DNA of 64,000 nt, from assembly GCA_021018815.1 (NCBI GenBank), contig JAITYX010000059.1:1488001-1552000 (forward strand). The letters run 5' to 3'. This document shows positions 54,155 to 64,000 of the stretch, in pieces. How positions within the stretch are numbered: position 1 is the stretch's first letter; each line of letters starts with the position of its first letter. The DNA comes from Talinum fruticosum (taxonomy: Eukaryota > Streptophyta > Magnoliopsida > Caryophyllales > Talinaceae). Under the pieces are notes generated by a model. It saw only the letters and a program-made list of their open reading frames with translations. It did not search any database and was not told the origin of the DNA. Both the position numbers and the translations under genes were made by a program.

Positions 54155-56102
54155 ATGGGAGCTATTGAAAGAGCAAGCTCAATTTCTTGCTCATCTTCTC
54201 CAAGAAAGGGGAGGCAAAGTGTGAGTTACCAAAAGGATAATCATGGATTGATCAAGGAGAAACTCATCCGAAAAGCAAACTCCTTTTCTTCCCCATCTCC
54301 TTCAAGGAAGGAGGAGGAGAAGGAGAAGAAACAAAGTGTGAGTTGCCAGAAGGAGAGTCATCAAGTACAAAAGGGCAAACTGATTCGAAGATCAAGCTCG
54401 TTGTCTTCCTCATCCTCTTCTTCGATAAAGAAGGAGAAGCCCGTCTCTAAAGAGAAAAGGGTAGAGACCCGAAAAAGCTCTTCATTGAAGTCAAGAATCA
54501 GGGAGCTGGGTCCTATATGCAAAAGGCGAAAGGATTCTCTTACAGAAGTTCCAGTGAAAATCCAAGTGGAAGATGATGTTGACATATGCCTTGATAAACA
54601 GATTAAGGAGGAAGGCAAGGACAACCCCAATGACTGCCTTTGGCTATCCTCGGGGAGCATGTCCCCTCAAGAATTTGGCCTCTTCATGAGTGCCCTTGAC
54701 CCATCTCTTGATGAATTGGTCATCTCATTTCTTCCCAAGTCATCACCGAGAATACCTGTTTCTTTTGATGGGTCAATTGGAACTACTAGAGAAGACCAAG
54801 CATTGATAAGGGAAGAGGAGGTTGCCAATGAGGCCAGGGAGTCCTCTTCCTCGTTCTGGAACATGGATAGGACCGGTGTTTGGGTGTCTTTGATCAATCT
54901 CAATGGTGAGGATTCAAAGTGGATTTCAGAGGTGGACTCATCAGAAGAATTGGAATCTAACTTCCCTAGTCCCAAATATGAGAGCAACTGGGATTCTTAT
55001 TCTTCTGATGTCGGTTTTACCTCCTCTGCTAGATCAACGGAAGAAACTTCTCATAGTGAGTGGTCTTCTGACCTTCTTTCTGATTCCATGGATTGGGAAC
55101 TTCATTCTGATGATCCCATCTTTTGGCCGTTTGGTGTGGATTACAATGATGATAAGGGGTGGGATTCTTTTTCCGTCTCACCTCGCAAAGGCGTCTGTAA
55201 GATCAACTTTGAATCAATCAAAGATGGCTCTGTTCCTCCTGGGTCAATCAAACTCCGGCTTCATGCTAGAAAACCTGACTCAAAAGAAGCACTCAAGAGG
55301 AGGATCCTTTTTGTGTCGGGTTTGAGTGCATCAAAGATAATTGAGTTTAAGAAGGGAAGAGGGAGCAGATACTCTAAGATAAACAAACGGGGTGCTCGTT
55401 TCAAGAGAAGGGTACCTCCAATACTCGAGAACATTCTAGAAGAAGGAAATCACCCAAAGAAACCCCGAAAAAGGATAAACTTTCTTCTTCTGACATGCTT
55501 TCTGAAACTACAGATAATTGGGACGATGAAATCGACACTGATGGTCCATTGTTCTGGCCATCTGATCAGAAATGTGTTTGGGATACTACTTGGGATTGCT
55601 TCAACGTTTCACCCCGAAAGGGCACTAAACCATCCGGGTCTCCCAAGGGTGGTTTTTCTGTATCGAGCTCTGTTAGACTTAGGTTCCGCCCTAAGAAGAT
55701 AAAAAACTCAAGACATCAGATTTATGTGCATCTAAGAGCTTCAAGTTTAAACCCCGTGCCCATAAATCTAAGGTCAGTGCTGCTTCTGCCAGTGGGAAAT
55801 CGAGCAGGGATGTTATGGTAATTTTGCCTTCAAGTATAGCATCTAGGCTCAACAAACCAACTGAGTTTAAGCCTGGAAGTAACAGGAAAAGGATCAGGGC
55901 AATGCCTTTGAGATCAGTTGAGGAGATTATGAGGTTGGTGTCTATAATGGGAAAGAACAGGAAAATTTCCGAGGGTGAATTAACTTCAGAAGATCTCCCA
56001 ATTGAGGCCATCGTAGGTCTCGATGAGTTCGATGGGCATGAAGGCGTTGACCCTGAGTTTGAAGGAGAGCATTTCTCACTCGAGGAATGCATGAAAGAGT
56101 GA
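54155..56102 (+). CDS. Intronless Ser/Lys-rich protein of unknown function, two apparent frameshifts
   Basis: Start MGAIERASSISCSSSPRKG; stop TGA 56100-56102. Expected ~649 aa when two missing A's are allowed: A-run 55468-55472 (PRK-DKLSSSDMLSE) and A-run 55701-55706 (RPKKIK-LKTSDLCASK). Regions: a basic Ser-rich N terminus with two similar blocks (SYQKDNHGLIKEKLIRK and SCQKESHQVQKGKLIRR); an acidic middle with LDELVISFLPKSSP; then a duplicated module with FWPFG..WDSFSVSPRKG at ~55,108-55,191 and FWPSD..WDCFNVSPRKG at ~55,538-55,623, each followed by a basic KLRLHARK or RLRFRPKK stretch. A KRIRAMPLRSVEEIMRL block and acidic tail end it. The basic clusters suggest, but do not prove, a nuclear protein. 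I do not recognise the family. Confidence 0.75.
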
Positions 56103-56509
56103 AGAACTGCTGGTGTTCTTCCTGCAGATTGAGACGGGCTTGACTTGCTGCCATATTTTGCTTTACATGTTTTGTGTTGAATAACTTAACCAAAAAGTGT
56201 GAGGATAGAAAAACAAAACAATGTTGTACACAAAAACTTTGGTGCATCTGTTACAAAGTAGTTTTGTTGTGTAACAAAAAATGTCACAGTAACAATTAAA
56301 ATGATGTACTGCAATCCTAAAAGAGAGCAAAAGAAATGTTATGCTGATGTTGAAGTTATTGTAAAATTTAATGTTTAATTTTGTATTTTTGGTTTCATTA
56401 TTTCTTTTCATGTGTGACATTATTAGCTTTCACCTCCCGCCCCCAAAAAATGGAATTGAGCTAATTTGTCGGTATTTATATGCTCGGAGTCTTCCATCCT
56501 CGGCCTTTT

Positions 56510-56627
56510 TAATAATTTAAGGAGAATAAATGTTGAATCACTTCAATTAATCCCTATTAAGATTTTATTAATAATTTAAGGAGAATAAATGTTGAATCAC
56601 TTCAAGTAACCCCTATTAAGATTTTAT
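56510..56627. repeat. 59 bp tandem duplication
   Basis: Two copies, 56510-56568 and 56569-56627, both carrying TAATAATTTAAGGAGAATAA and GTTGAATCACTTCAA, nearly identical. Confidence 0.85.
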
Positions 56628-56984
56628 GTCGTATTATATATCTCCAAGCAAATTTATAATATAGTGTGTTGACCAAGAAATTTTCATGTATATGATTAGA
56701 TTTTCCATGTTGCCCCATTTGATAGGGAATCCCTCATATGATTTTTTTCTTTAAAAAGTATAAAAAGATATTTAAAATGGTCTATACTAACAGATATAAA
56801 AAACAAATGTCGAAAATTTTGTTATCACTACTTATCTATCTCTAAGTGGATCTCGGATGTCATATTGTTCATTTTATATTATCTCAAATATTGAATAAAA
56901 AAAAAATTTGCAGTATAAAATAAGTAAATCAATTAAATTTAAATGAAAAACAACTAATGAGTGACCGCTTTTTTTTTTTTTTTT

Positions 56985-57170
56985 ATATATGAAAACTTAA
57001 GGTTGATAGCAGACATAAGCCCTTAATTCTAGGTAGGGTTGTGATACCCCTCTTTAGTCTTTACGCATTTTGTTGAGACCAAGAATTTACACATTTTGTT
57101 GGCTACGTGGGACACTGAGAAAATTGTGAGACTGCACATCTACCAACTCAGCTACACCCACTACTACGCA
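56985..57170 (-). mobile_element. Possible SINE, minus orientation
   Basis: The reverse complement of 57138-57156 reads GTAGCTGAGTTGGTAGATG, a good Pol III A-box. A poly-T/A-rich edge lies near 56,970-56,985. The B-box is unclear. Confidence 0.3.
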
Positions 57171-57853
57171 GCTTTTCTTCCTTTTCTTTTTGGTTTTTAA
57201 AGTAGGAAAAACCCATAACACTATACTCTCTCCCTGTCTATTGGGGTTTAATTTCTTAAAAAAGAACGTAAAATACCCCTTGCTCCCTTATTCATAATCT
57301 GTTAGTATGAGATAATCATACCATGTGGATTCTCATGTAACACTGTCTGATCATAAGAGAAAATTGCTTTCTGAATTTGTAGTACAAGACTTTTCAGCGT
57401 GCTTTACCCTCGCATACTTTTTGATGAACTTCCCGGAAGGTCACATCATGAATGATTGAGAAAATTTAGTGATTTGACATTTACATGGTACAGGATGCGA
57501 TTGTTGACCGTGGGATGATTGGCATGTACATAGTGAAGGCTATACAATATGTGAATGCCTCTAGAAGCAATTATTAATATTTGTAAAAAACAAAAGAGAG
57601 CAATTATAAATTATACAACAGAAAAAACACCACCATTTTGTCTAACTCTCCAAAACCAAAAATCTTCTGAACCATGATGATGTTGGGTTATCAGTTGGAG
57701 ACTGAGTAACTTGTTAGATCAGCGATCAAAAGGCATCATATGCCTGCAAGTTCTCCGATTGACGTTATATTGGGAGTTCAAACAATCAAGAATGCAGAGT
57801 GAACCCACGAAAATCAGGTGGAAGAGAGCCCATGTGGAAGACGATACTAAGAG

Positions 57854-60800
57854 CTAGTGCAAATTGAACCCTCTGCCTCGATCGTCGAGCAACCTTCTCC
57901 ACACCATCTTGCCACAATGCATCAACGTTAATGCAGCCGTGAAATACAACAGGGGGATGGAGATGATGCAACCACCGGGGGCAAAATTAATCAGTGTCTG
58001 ATAAAGGAACACCCAGGAGTCGATAATTAGTCGGGACGGTGCTTGATCAGATGCAATAGTACATTATACCAAAACAGAACACTTGGTTGTAAAAAGAAAA
58101 ATCGTCCCTTCTTGTATTATTAGATAGATAAATTTACATTGTCCTCAACTCTATTTACCAACGAGGCTAATTATTACTACACTGGAGTTTAAAAGATAAA
58201 TTACCCATTTTTCTAGCATATTTACAGAGGCACTACATTTCTTAGAGTGGTTTAGTTCATTATAAGGCAAAATGCCTCTTTCATGTTCCCTTTACCTTCG
58301 TTTTTTAAAATGTGGGATACAAGACAACTACTCCAGGTTTCAATGGCATTCAAATCTTAGAATCGTAGAAGCATTATACTGGAGTTCCTCTCAAATTTTA
58401 TTTCTTTTGCATTTTTTGGGGGGGAGGGGTTACTTTGTGTGTCTAATAATTAGAATGGCTTGCACTCTATATCACTGATAGTTCATAATACGCAATTTTC
58501 CAAAATGAAATGCACAGATCCTGCACATGATGTCCAATTGTGAAATGTCCACAATATTCTGGATTACTAGTTATATAGAGAAGGTTTTGAAACTATACCA
58601 GCATCGAGGCAATCACATGGACTACAGGAACAAAATACTGATCAATCTTCTTTGATTCTGCATATCCGTTGAAGGCAATAACCATTGAGAATATATGAAT
58701 AGCAACAAATGCTAGAGCAATTATCGCTGCAATGTACAAAGCAATAGCTCAACATCAGGGGAAAATTGCCACAAATCAACACAAAGAGCAAAGAAAACAA
58801 ACATGCCCCCAACCAATGAGCAGAACTAATAGATAGCAAACAACACCCCCCTCTCAAAAAAAACCAAAAATATAAACCCTAAAAACATGCACTCACACAA
58901 AAGCGCTTTATCACATGGCTGGACCTCCTTGTTGTCATTTAAATAAACTTCTTTATAACTTCTAAAACATTTTTTAAAAAATTCGTCTAGAATAACCCAC
59001 TAGGATCTTCAAGTTCTATCGTCTCAGAAATTGGAAATAACTTTCACAACAAAGGTAAGGGGATTAACATTAAGAAAAGAAAGAAGTGCTTAAAAGTGTT
59101 GCGATCAAGCTTTCTTACAGCAAAGTATGTACAGTTCCATTTTGGTTTCCTCAGACAGATGATAGGTCTTCTTATGATGCCTATCTGTCAAATTCGACAA
59201 AGGCCTCCTTATAATGTCAATCCTCCCCATGTACTTTTAAGGCAAACTCAATGCACAATTGCACAACCCCCCAACCCCAAAAAAAAAAAAACAACCAAAA
59301 AAGAGAGGATGACCTGTTATAACCATGATGACTAAGAAAAATGGAGGAAATTTAATGAATATTAACTCACCAGAAACAAGAAAGAACGGCATCCATGCAC
59401 ATCTTTCAGCATAATAAGTAGCAGGGCCAAATGCAGGTGTTAAGAGGCTAAGGCAGAAAAATACTGCATGAGCCACTCCATGACCTAAGCCTCCAGCTGG
59501 TTGCAATTCATTTGAAGAAAAAGCATATGAGATGGATTAGAAAGGATTTTTCTGTTGAACACAGCACAACACTATTGGACATATTTGTCTCATGGAGCCC
59601 ATCACATGGAGAAAAAAATATAAGCCCGCTTGCATTTCATACATTTAGCTCCATCTTCTCCCAAAGAAAACAATAGGTCATAATGCTTCCATAGTAAAAA
59701 TAAATAAATAAATATAGAAAAAAGGAACCGTACCCTAGAATCCTACCTAAGCAAGGTGTGTGTGTGTGTGTGTATGCATGTGTGTGCGCGCGTGTGTGCG
59801 TTTTCAGGGTTGGGGGAGGGAGAGATGGAGCAGTCTTAACCCTAGTTACAGTTTCCAATAGACCCTAGATTAAAGTAAAATACAAATGAATTAATTTTCA
59901 AATAATAAAGTCACCAACCAATGAACCTCAACACATCATACACACAAAACAAGCAAAAAAAGAAGGAAAAAGAGACTATGTTGCCACTAAGGAAAATGTG
60001 TCCTTTAATGTGGCCAATATCCAGCCCAAGCACTGAAACTTCAAAACATAACCTATGATTCAAAATCCCTCGAGACAACACCAATGGATAGAATTCCCTT
60101 TTGGGATACTTGTTGGTTCATCATACAGACACATATGGAAGTTATGAACCCTGTATCTTCTAGTGATTTTCTTTGATGACTCTATGGGTTGGACACTTGT
60201 ACAAAGGTCAACCAAGTGTGGTAAACTTGCCTCTAGAAGAAAAGGGAAAATGGGGAAGAAAAGGACAGTGTACCCTTGCCTGATCCCTAAAAAGTTATCC
60301 TAAGTCAAGACAAGAGAAAAGGCAAATGTTAAGGGTAAATTGTACATAATAAGCATCAAATAAGATAGTGAAAGGTAATTGTATCTAATTGATCTGAACC
60401 ATGTTTGTGCATGGCAGCTTCTGATTACTTGAGCTACACATGGAAACCGTAACAAGTTTAATGCCCTAAAAAGACATTTCAGCATGGTTTTGTAGGTATG
60501 ATTGAAGCATTGGACATTGATCTCCTACTTTAAGACAGTTTAAGTAGGTTCAGTTAGGAAAGGTCTCCGACACATTAGAAGTCTTTACCCGTGGTTGTCA
60601 ACTAATACTTCCAATCTGACAATTTAAGCTTTTCAATGCCCCCTTCCTTCTAATTAAAGATGAACAAAGATTATGACCAGTCACTTCTTTAAAACAAGTT
60701 CAAAGTCACTGGTCTAATAACAATGTAGATTAGCACTCCTAGTACAGGATCAGTTTTTTTTTTTCTGCAAATTTACCTAGAGCAATTTGCATTTTATCCC

Positions 60801-63003
60801 TGAGAAGCAAGTGAGGTTTCGAAACCCTATCAGCATAGCCATTCAATATATCCTCCAATCTCCTGCATGAAGTCACAAGGAAGAACATCAAACGTCAAAA
60901 CTGACAACATGTCCTAGGACAGGAAATTAGAGAGAGATAAGGGAGTCATCACTCATCACAACGAGAAGAGGGCGAGAGAGGAAGAGAGCTGAACTGATGA
61001 TCAGATACTGAGTTTGAGACACGAAACTGTTTTTTTTATCATGATTGAGTTCTCCTCAAAGTTCAAAGTGCAGAACCATACAAGACAGCACAGAACAACC
61101 ACCATTAGATGGATGTTCAAAGTGCAAGGAGAAATTATAAGAGAACACACCTATAAGCTTTCCAGAAAAGAATCCGAAGCCCTTCCTGAAAGCAAACAGA
61201 TGTAAACACAAGTAGTGCATATGGCCACCATACTGTTGACTTGAAAGGAAGAAAACCCCTCCACATGCCTGAGAGAACAATCAAACTCACCAGCCATAGG
61301 AGTGTACTGCATTTAAAAAACAAAAAAAAAGCATAAAAATAAGCCACCAATAAGTAGGCTAAATAACATCTCGTTAATTTCCCTTTTGGTGCAATTGTTT
61401 GATGTTGCTGTCCAAACAAAAAAAAAGGAAAGGAAATGTTTGATGCAGCTCCTCACAAGATTTAAACAGTGATCTGAAGAAAACTTAAATGTTAACATGG
61501 AGATGTATGTGGAGAGATCGGGAGGAACAGTATAGTTTAGGCAAATGTTTTGCAACAGCAATAACCACCAGGTTCAGCACCTAGTAGGCTATTGCCATTG
61601 GCAGGATATGTTACAGTCCATATGACTCAACACTTACTCCGGTAGCTTGCATCAATTCATTTGGAGAATTAGAGAATGGAATCAATGTATTTAACGAGTA
61701 ATATCTTGATTCTATAGACCTTAAGATATTTAATGTCCTGAGTGGGAAAAAAACTGACTCCAGACTCTAAGTGAAGATCAAAGCTCATATTTAAAGGAAG
61801 CTTTATTAGTTCATAACTTCTGATTGACCCAAGCTGGATCAAAATCATAACTTCTGTAATATCCCAGACTGAAGGCCAAAATAGATTAGAATAAACTGGA
61901 GAGTACCAGTAGGACCAACCTGTTGTAAGCTTTATTTCTATTGTTCTTTTTCTATAATAAAATTAACCATCACTTTGATATCCAACTAAAAATCAGGCAA
62001 ATATGCTAGGAATTTTTCTCAGTGCCAGTTCTTTTTTTTTCTTTTTTGTCCTAGCTTCTTCTTGTTCTCTACGCATTTCCTTCGTCATGCCCCCTCCAAA
62101 TTATCAGCAATCAATTAAAATTTTCCCTTCATTTTTCAGCATTATTCTGCCGCATAGCTTCCTTGACAATTAACAACATTCTTCAAAATTACATAAATTT
62201 TCAACTGGAGCTTTCTACCATTTTCTCCTAATATCCAGCCTTTTGGCTTGTCTTCTTTCCTTCAAAACTCACTACTGCATTATCTATTTGAAATACTTCT
62301 AGTTTATAATCTTAGGTGGCATCAAAAGATTCAGAACCATAAGCCAGATTGTATGTACAAAAGTGAAGATCTATGAAATTGTCTACTTTCCTACTGGAGT
62401 AGTAAGGTGGCCAATATTGTTGGCATAACCTCTCTGAAGCCCTCATCTCCTCGACAATGTAAGCTTTTATGTTAGGTTTATAATGCAAGTAGATTACTTA
62501 CAAAGGGCAAAATCATATCATGGGATTCACTCTGGAATACAAATGAGAAATTGAACAACAGAAAATCTCAGAAGTATGACTAAGACAAAGACTAAATGAT
62601 CAAATATGAAGCACCAAAAACCAACAAAAAGAGTGAAAACATTGTTGAATTCCTACTTGACATATCAAATTGGCAGAATAATGACTGATTGCAATTTTAC
62701 AAGGGCAATAAAAGCACCCTATGAAAAAGGGAAAGATGCCCAGTTATTGTTTTGGCTTCCCCATGCATTAAATCAAAAACCCAAATGCACAAAACATGAA
62801 AGCTCCCCAAATGTACCATTAATCAAAATTCCAAATGAAAAAGATAGAAGGTGGAAATCGAAATCAACTGAGGAGGTAAAAATTAGATACCTGGAGAGGA
62901 CGGTGAGGATCAAGAAGGGTTTCTTAGCGATGACAGAGATGAAGAGGGATAATGGCGGGCCCAATGCTATCAGTGCATATCCCACCCCTGCTGCTACCGT
63001 CAT
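57854..63003 (-). CDS. APH1: Gamma-secretase subunit APH1-like
   Basis: Seven-pass membrane scaffold of the gamma-secretase complex (with presenilin, nicastrin, PEN-2), which cleaves proteins within the membrane. Exons in gene order: 63003-62891, 61306-61151, 60862-60777, 59496-59371, 58726-58599, 57997-57854. All phases fit and the product is 250 aa, the same length as Arabidopsis APH1. Start [20 protein letters not shown]. Key blocks: [39 protein letters not shown] (GxxxG-type helix and conserved His), [28 protein letters not shown] with a conserved His, and [16 protein letters not shown] near the C terminus. No frameshift. Family call is secure. Confidence 0.95.
59757..59801. repeat. (GT)n with GCGC interruption
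   Basis: GTGTGTGTGTGTGTGTGTAT followed by GCATGTGTGTGCGCGCGTGT, in APH1 intron 3 (between exons 3 and 4). An alternating purine-pyrimidine tract of this kind can adopt Z-DNA (known property; not tested). Confidence 0.8.
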
Positions 63004-63230
63004 CTCTCTCCCTCTCGCTCTCTCTGACTCTCTCTTGCTCTCAGAGATGAAGATGGTGGGAGTTCCAGTGAGGAGGAGGCTTATTGACTTTCTATTTCCA
63101 TTTTTGGCGACGAAATTTCCTCTCTTTTTGATCAAAGAAGAAATGGATTTATTATTATTTATTTTAAAAGAAAGAAAAATGAATTAGACCTAGTAAATAT
63201 TTATATCTATATATCCAGTACTACTTTTAC
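63004..63230 (-). promoter_or_regulatory. APH1 5' UTR and probable promoter
   Basis: A GA/CT-rich leader (63000-63050) and, on the minus strand, TATAGATATAAATATT near 63,195-63,218 as a possible TATA region. Transcription start not determined. Confidence 0.4.
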
Positions 63231-64000
63231 TTATAAAGTTACTAAATGTTAACTCAAAATTTACTGAATTTGAGGAAAATAATTAAATTCAAATTCCGAT
63301 ACCAACCAACCACTTATTATAAAAAATGAAAAAAAATATTATACCCAATTTCCTATTATAATAAAAACTACGCAGTATGTGTGACACCTTAAGAGTGCCG
63401 ATGAATATTTATTAGTGGTAAATATTTTAAATTTTTTATTTAATATTTTGTATTTATTTTTACCATTTTTGAGGTTATAGAGTGCTGATGAATATTCATT
63501 AGGGATAGTGATGAACATTTTAAATTTTTTATTTAATATTTGGCATTTATTTTCACCATTTTTGAGGTTATAATTATGTTTTTGAAAATATATTATTGTT
63601 ATTTTATCATTAATAATTGATGAACATTTACTTGTTTATCGATAAACATTTGAAGATTTAGCAATGAAAATTGCTCCGAGATGAACTTTTACTAGGTCTA
63701 TCAATTAAACTTTATAAGATATAACAATGAATATTTTTGGAAATCTTTGATACTTTAATGTTTAATGTATGATTTCTCAACTTTAAGGTTCTAATTCTAG
63801 TAGGAAATTCTTTCATGCTTCATATTCAACATTTACTAGACATAGCAGTGAAGTTTTTAGGAAATTTTTGTATTTCTAATATTTAGTCCGTAGATTGCCT
63901 ATTATTACTACTTTCCCAAAAATACACCACTTTAAATTTTATTCAATAATTAGTGAATATTGTCTCAAATTCTCAATTATTATTGTAAGTTGTAGTGACA
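63231..64000. other. AT-rich spacer at window edge
   Basis: No gene seen. It includes an imperfect 87 bp tandem duplication (63393-63479 and 63480-63571), listed separately. Confidence 0.5.
63393..63571. repeat. 87 bp imperfect tandem duplication
   Basis: GAGTGCCGATGAATATTTATT at 63393 recurs as GAGTGCTGATGAATATTCATT at 63480. Both are followed by TTTAAATTTTTTATTTAATA and a TTTACCATTTTTGAGGTTAT-like end. Confidence 0.75.

Larger units (their letters stand above)
56103..57853. other. Spacer between the unknown gene and APH1
   Basis: Contains the 3' UTR of the unknown gene, a 59 bp tandem duplication and a possible reverse SINE, listed separately. Otherwise AT-rich with nothing recognised. 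Confidence 0.5.

Noticed and set aside
62606..63187. 193-codon ORF across APH1 exon 1
   Set aside because: Antisense shadow of APH1 exon 1 and its intron; the minus-strand frame is the real gene.

Overview
This is a nuclear genome window from a flowering plant, almost certainly a eudicot. It has short exons with GT..AG introns, AT-rich spacers full of small transposable elements, and protein families with clear Arabidopsis counterparts. I could not assign the genus.

Layout. 0.58-6.6 kb (minus): tonoplast-type inositol transporter INT1, six exons. 6.7-14.2 kb: gene-free AT-rich spacer with one probable hAT-type MITE. 14.2-20.5 kb: a cluster of Helitron-like ends, including a ~0.75 kb direct repeat and a 250 bp palindrome of two head-to-head Helitron 3' ends. 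21.0-26.3 kb (plus): mitochondrial ribosomal protein mS35, preceded by an extra in-phase presequence-like exon, a decayed Gypsy integrase and a SINE. 27.8-28.3 kb: two inverted Stowaway-like MITEs. 28.8-37.8 kb (plus): complete 15-exon RBR E3 ligase of the ARIADNE ARI7/ARI8 type. 38.7-43.1 kb (minus): calcium-dependent protein kinase closest to CPK24, eight exons. 45.5-49.1 kb (minus): MUSTANG/MUG1-type domesticated Mutator transposase with a 5' UTR intron and a uORF. 50.3-50.5 kb: another Stowaway copy. 51.1-54.1 kb (plus): a possible small three-exon gene. 54.2-56.1 kb (plus): an intronless gene for a Ser/Lys-rich protein of unknown function with a duplicated module. 57.9-63.0 kb (minus): gamma-secretase subunit APH-1, six exons.

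The genes do not form a pathway. They are unrelated housekeeping and regulatory genes: vacuolar inositol transport, mitochondrial translation, ubiquitination, Ca2+ signalling and intramembrane proteolysis.

The most striking cross-window signal is technical or evolutionary. Four genes (INT1, CPK24-like, MUG-like and the unknown gene) need seven single-base additions to stay in frame. All seven are apparent -1 events, five of them in homopolymers. ARI, mS35 and APH-1 need none. Uncorrected assembly deletions are the simplest explanation; local pseudogenisation is the alternative.
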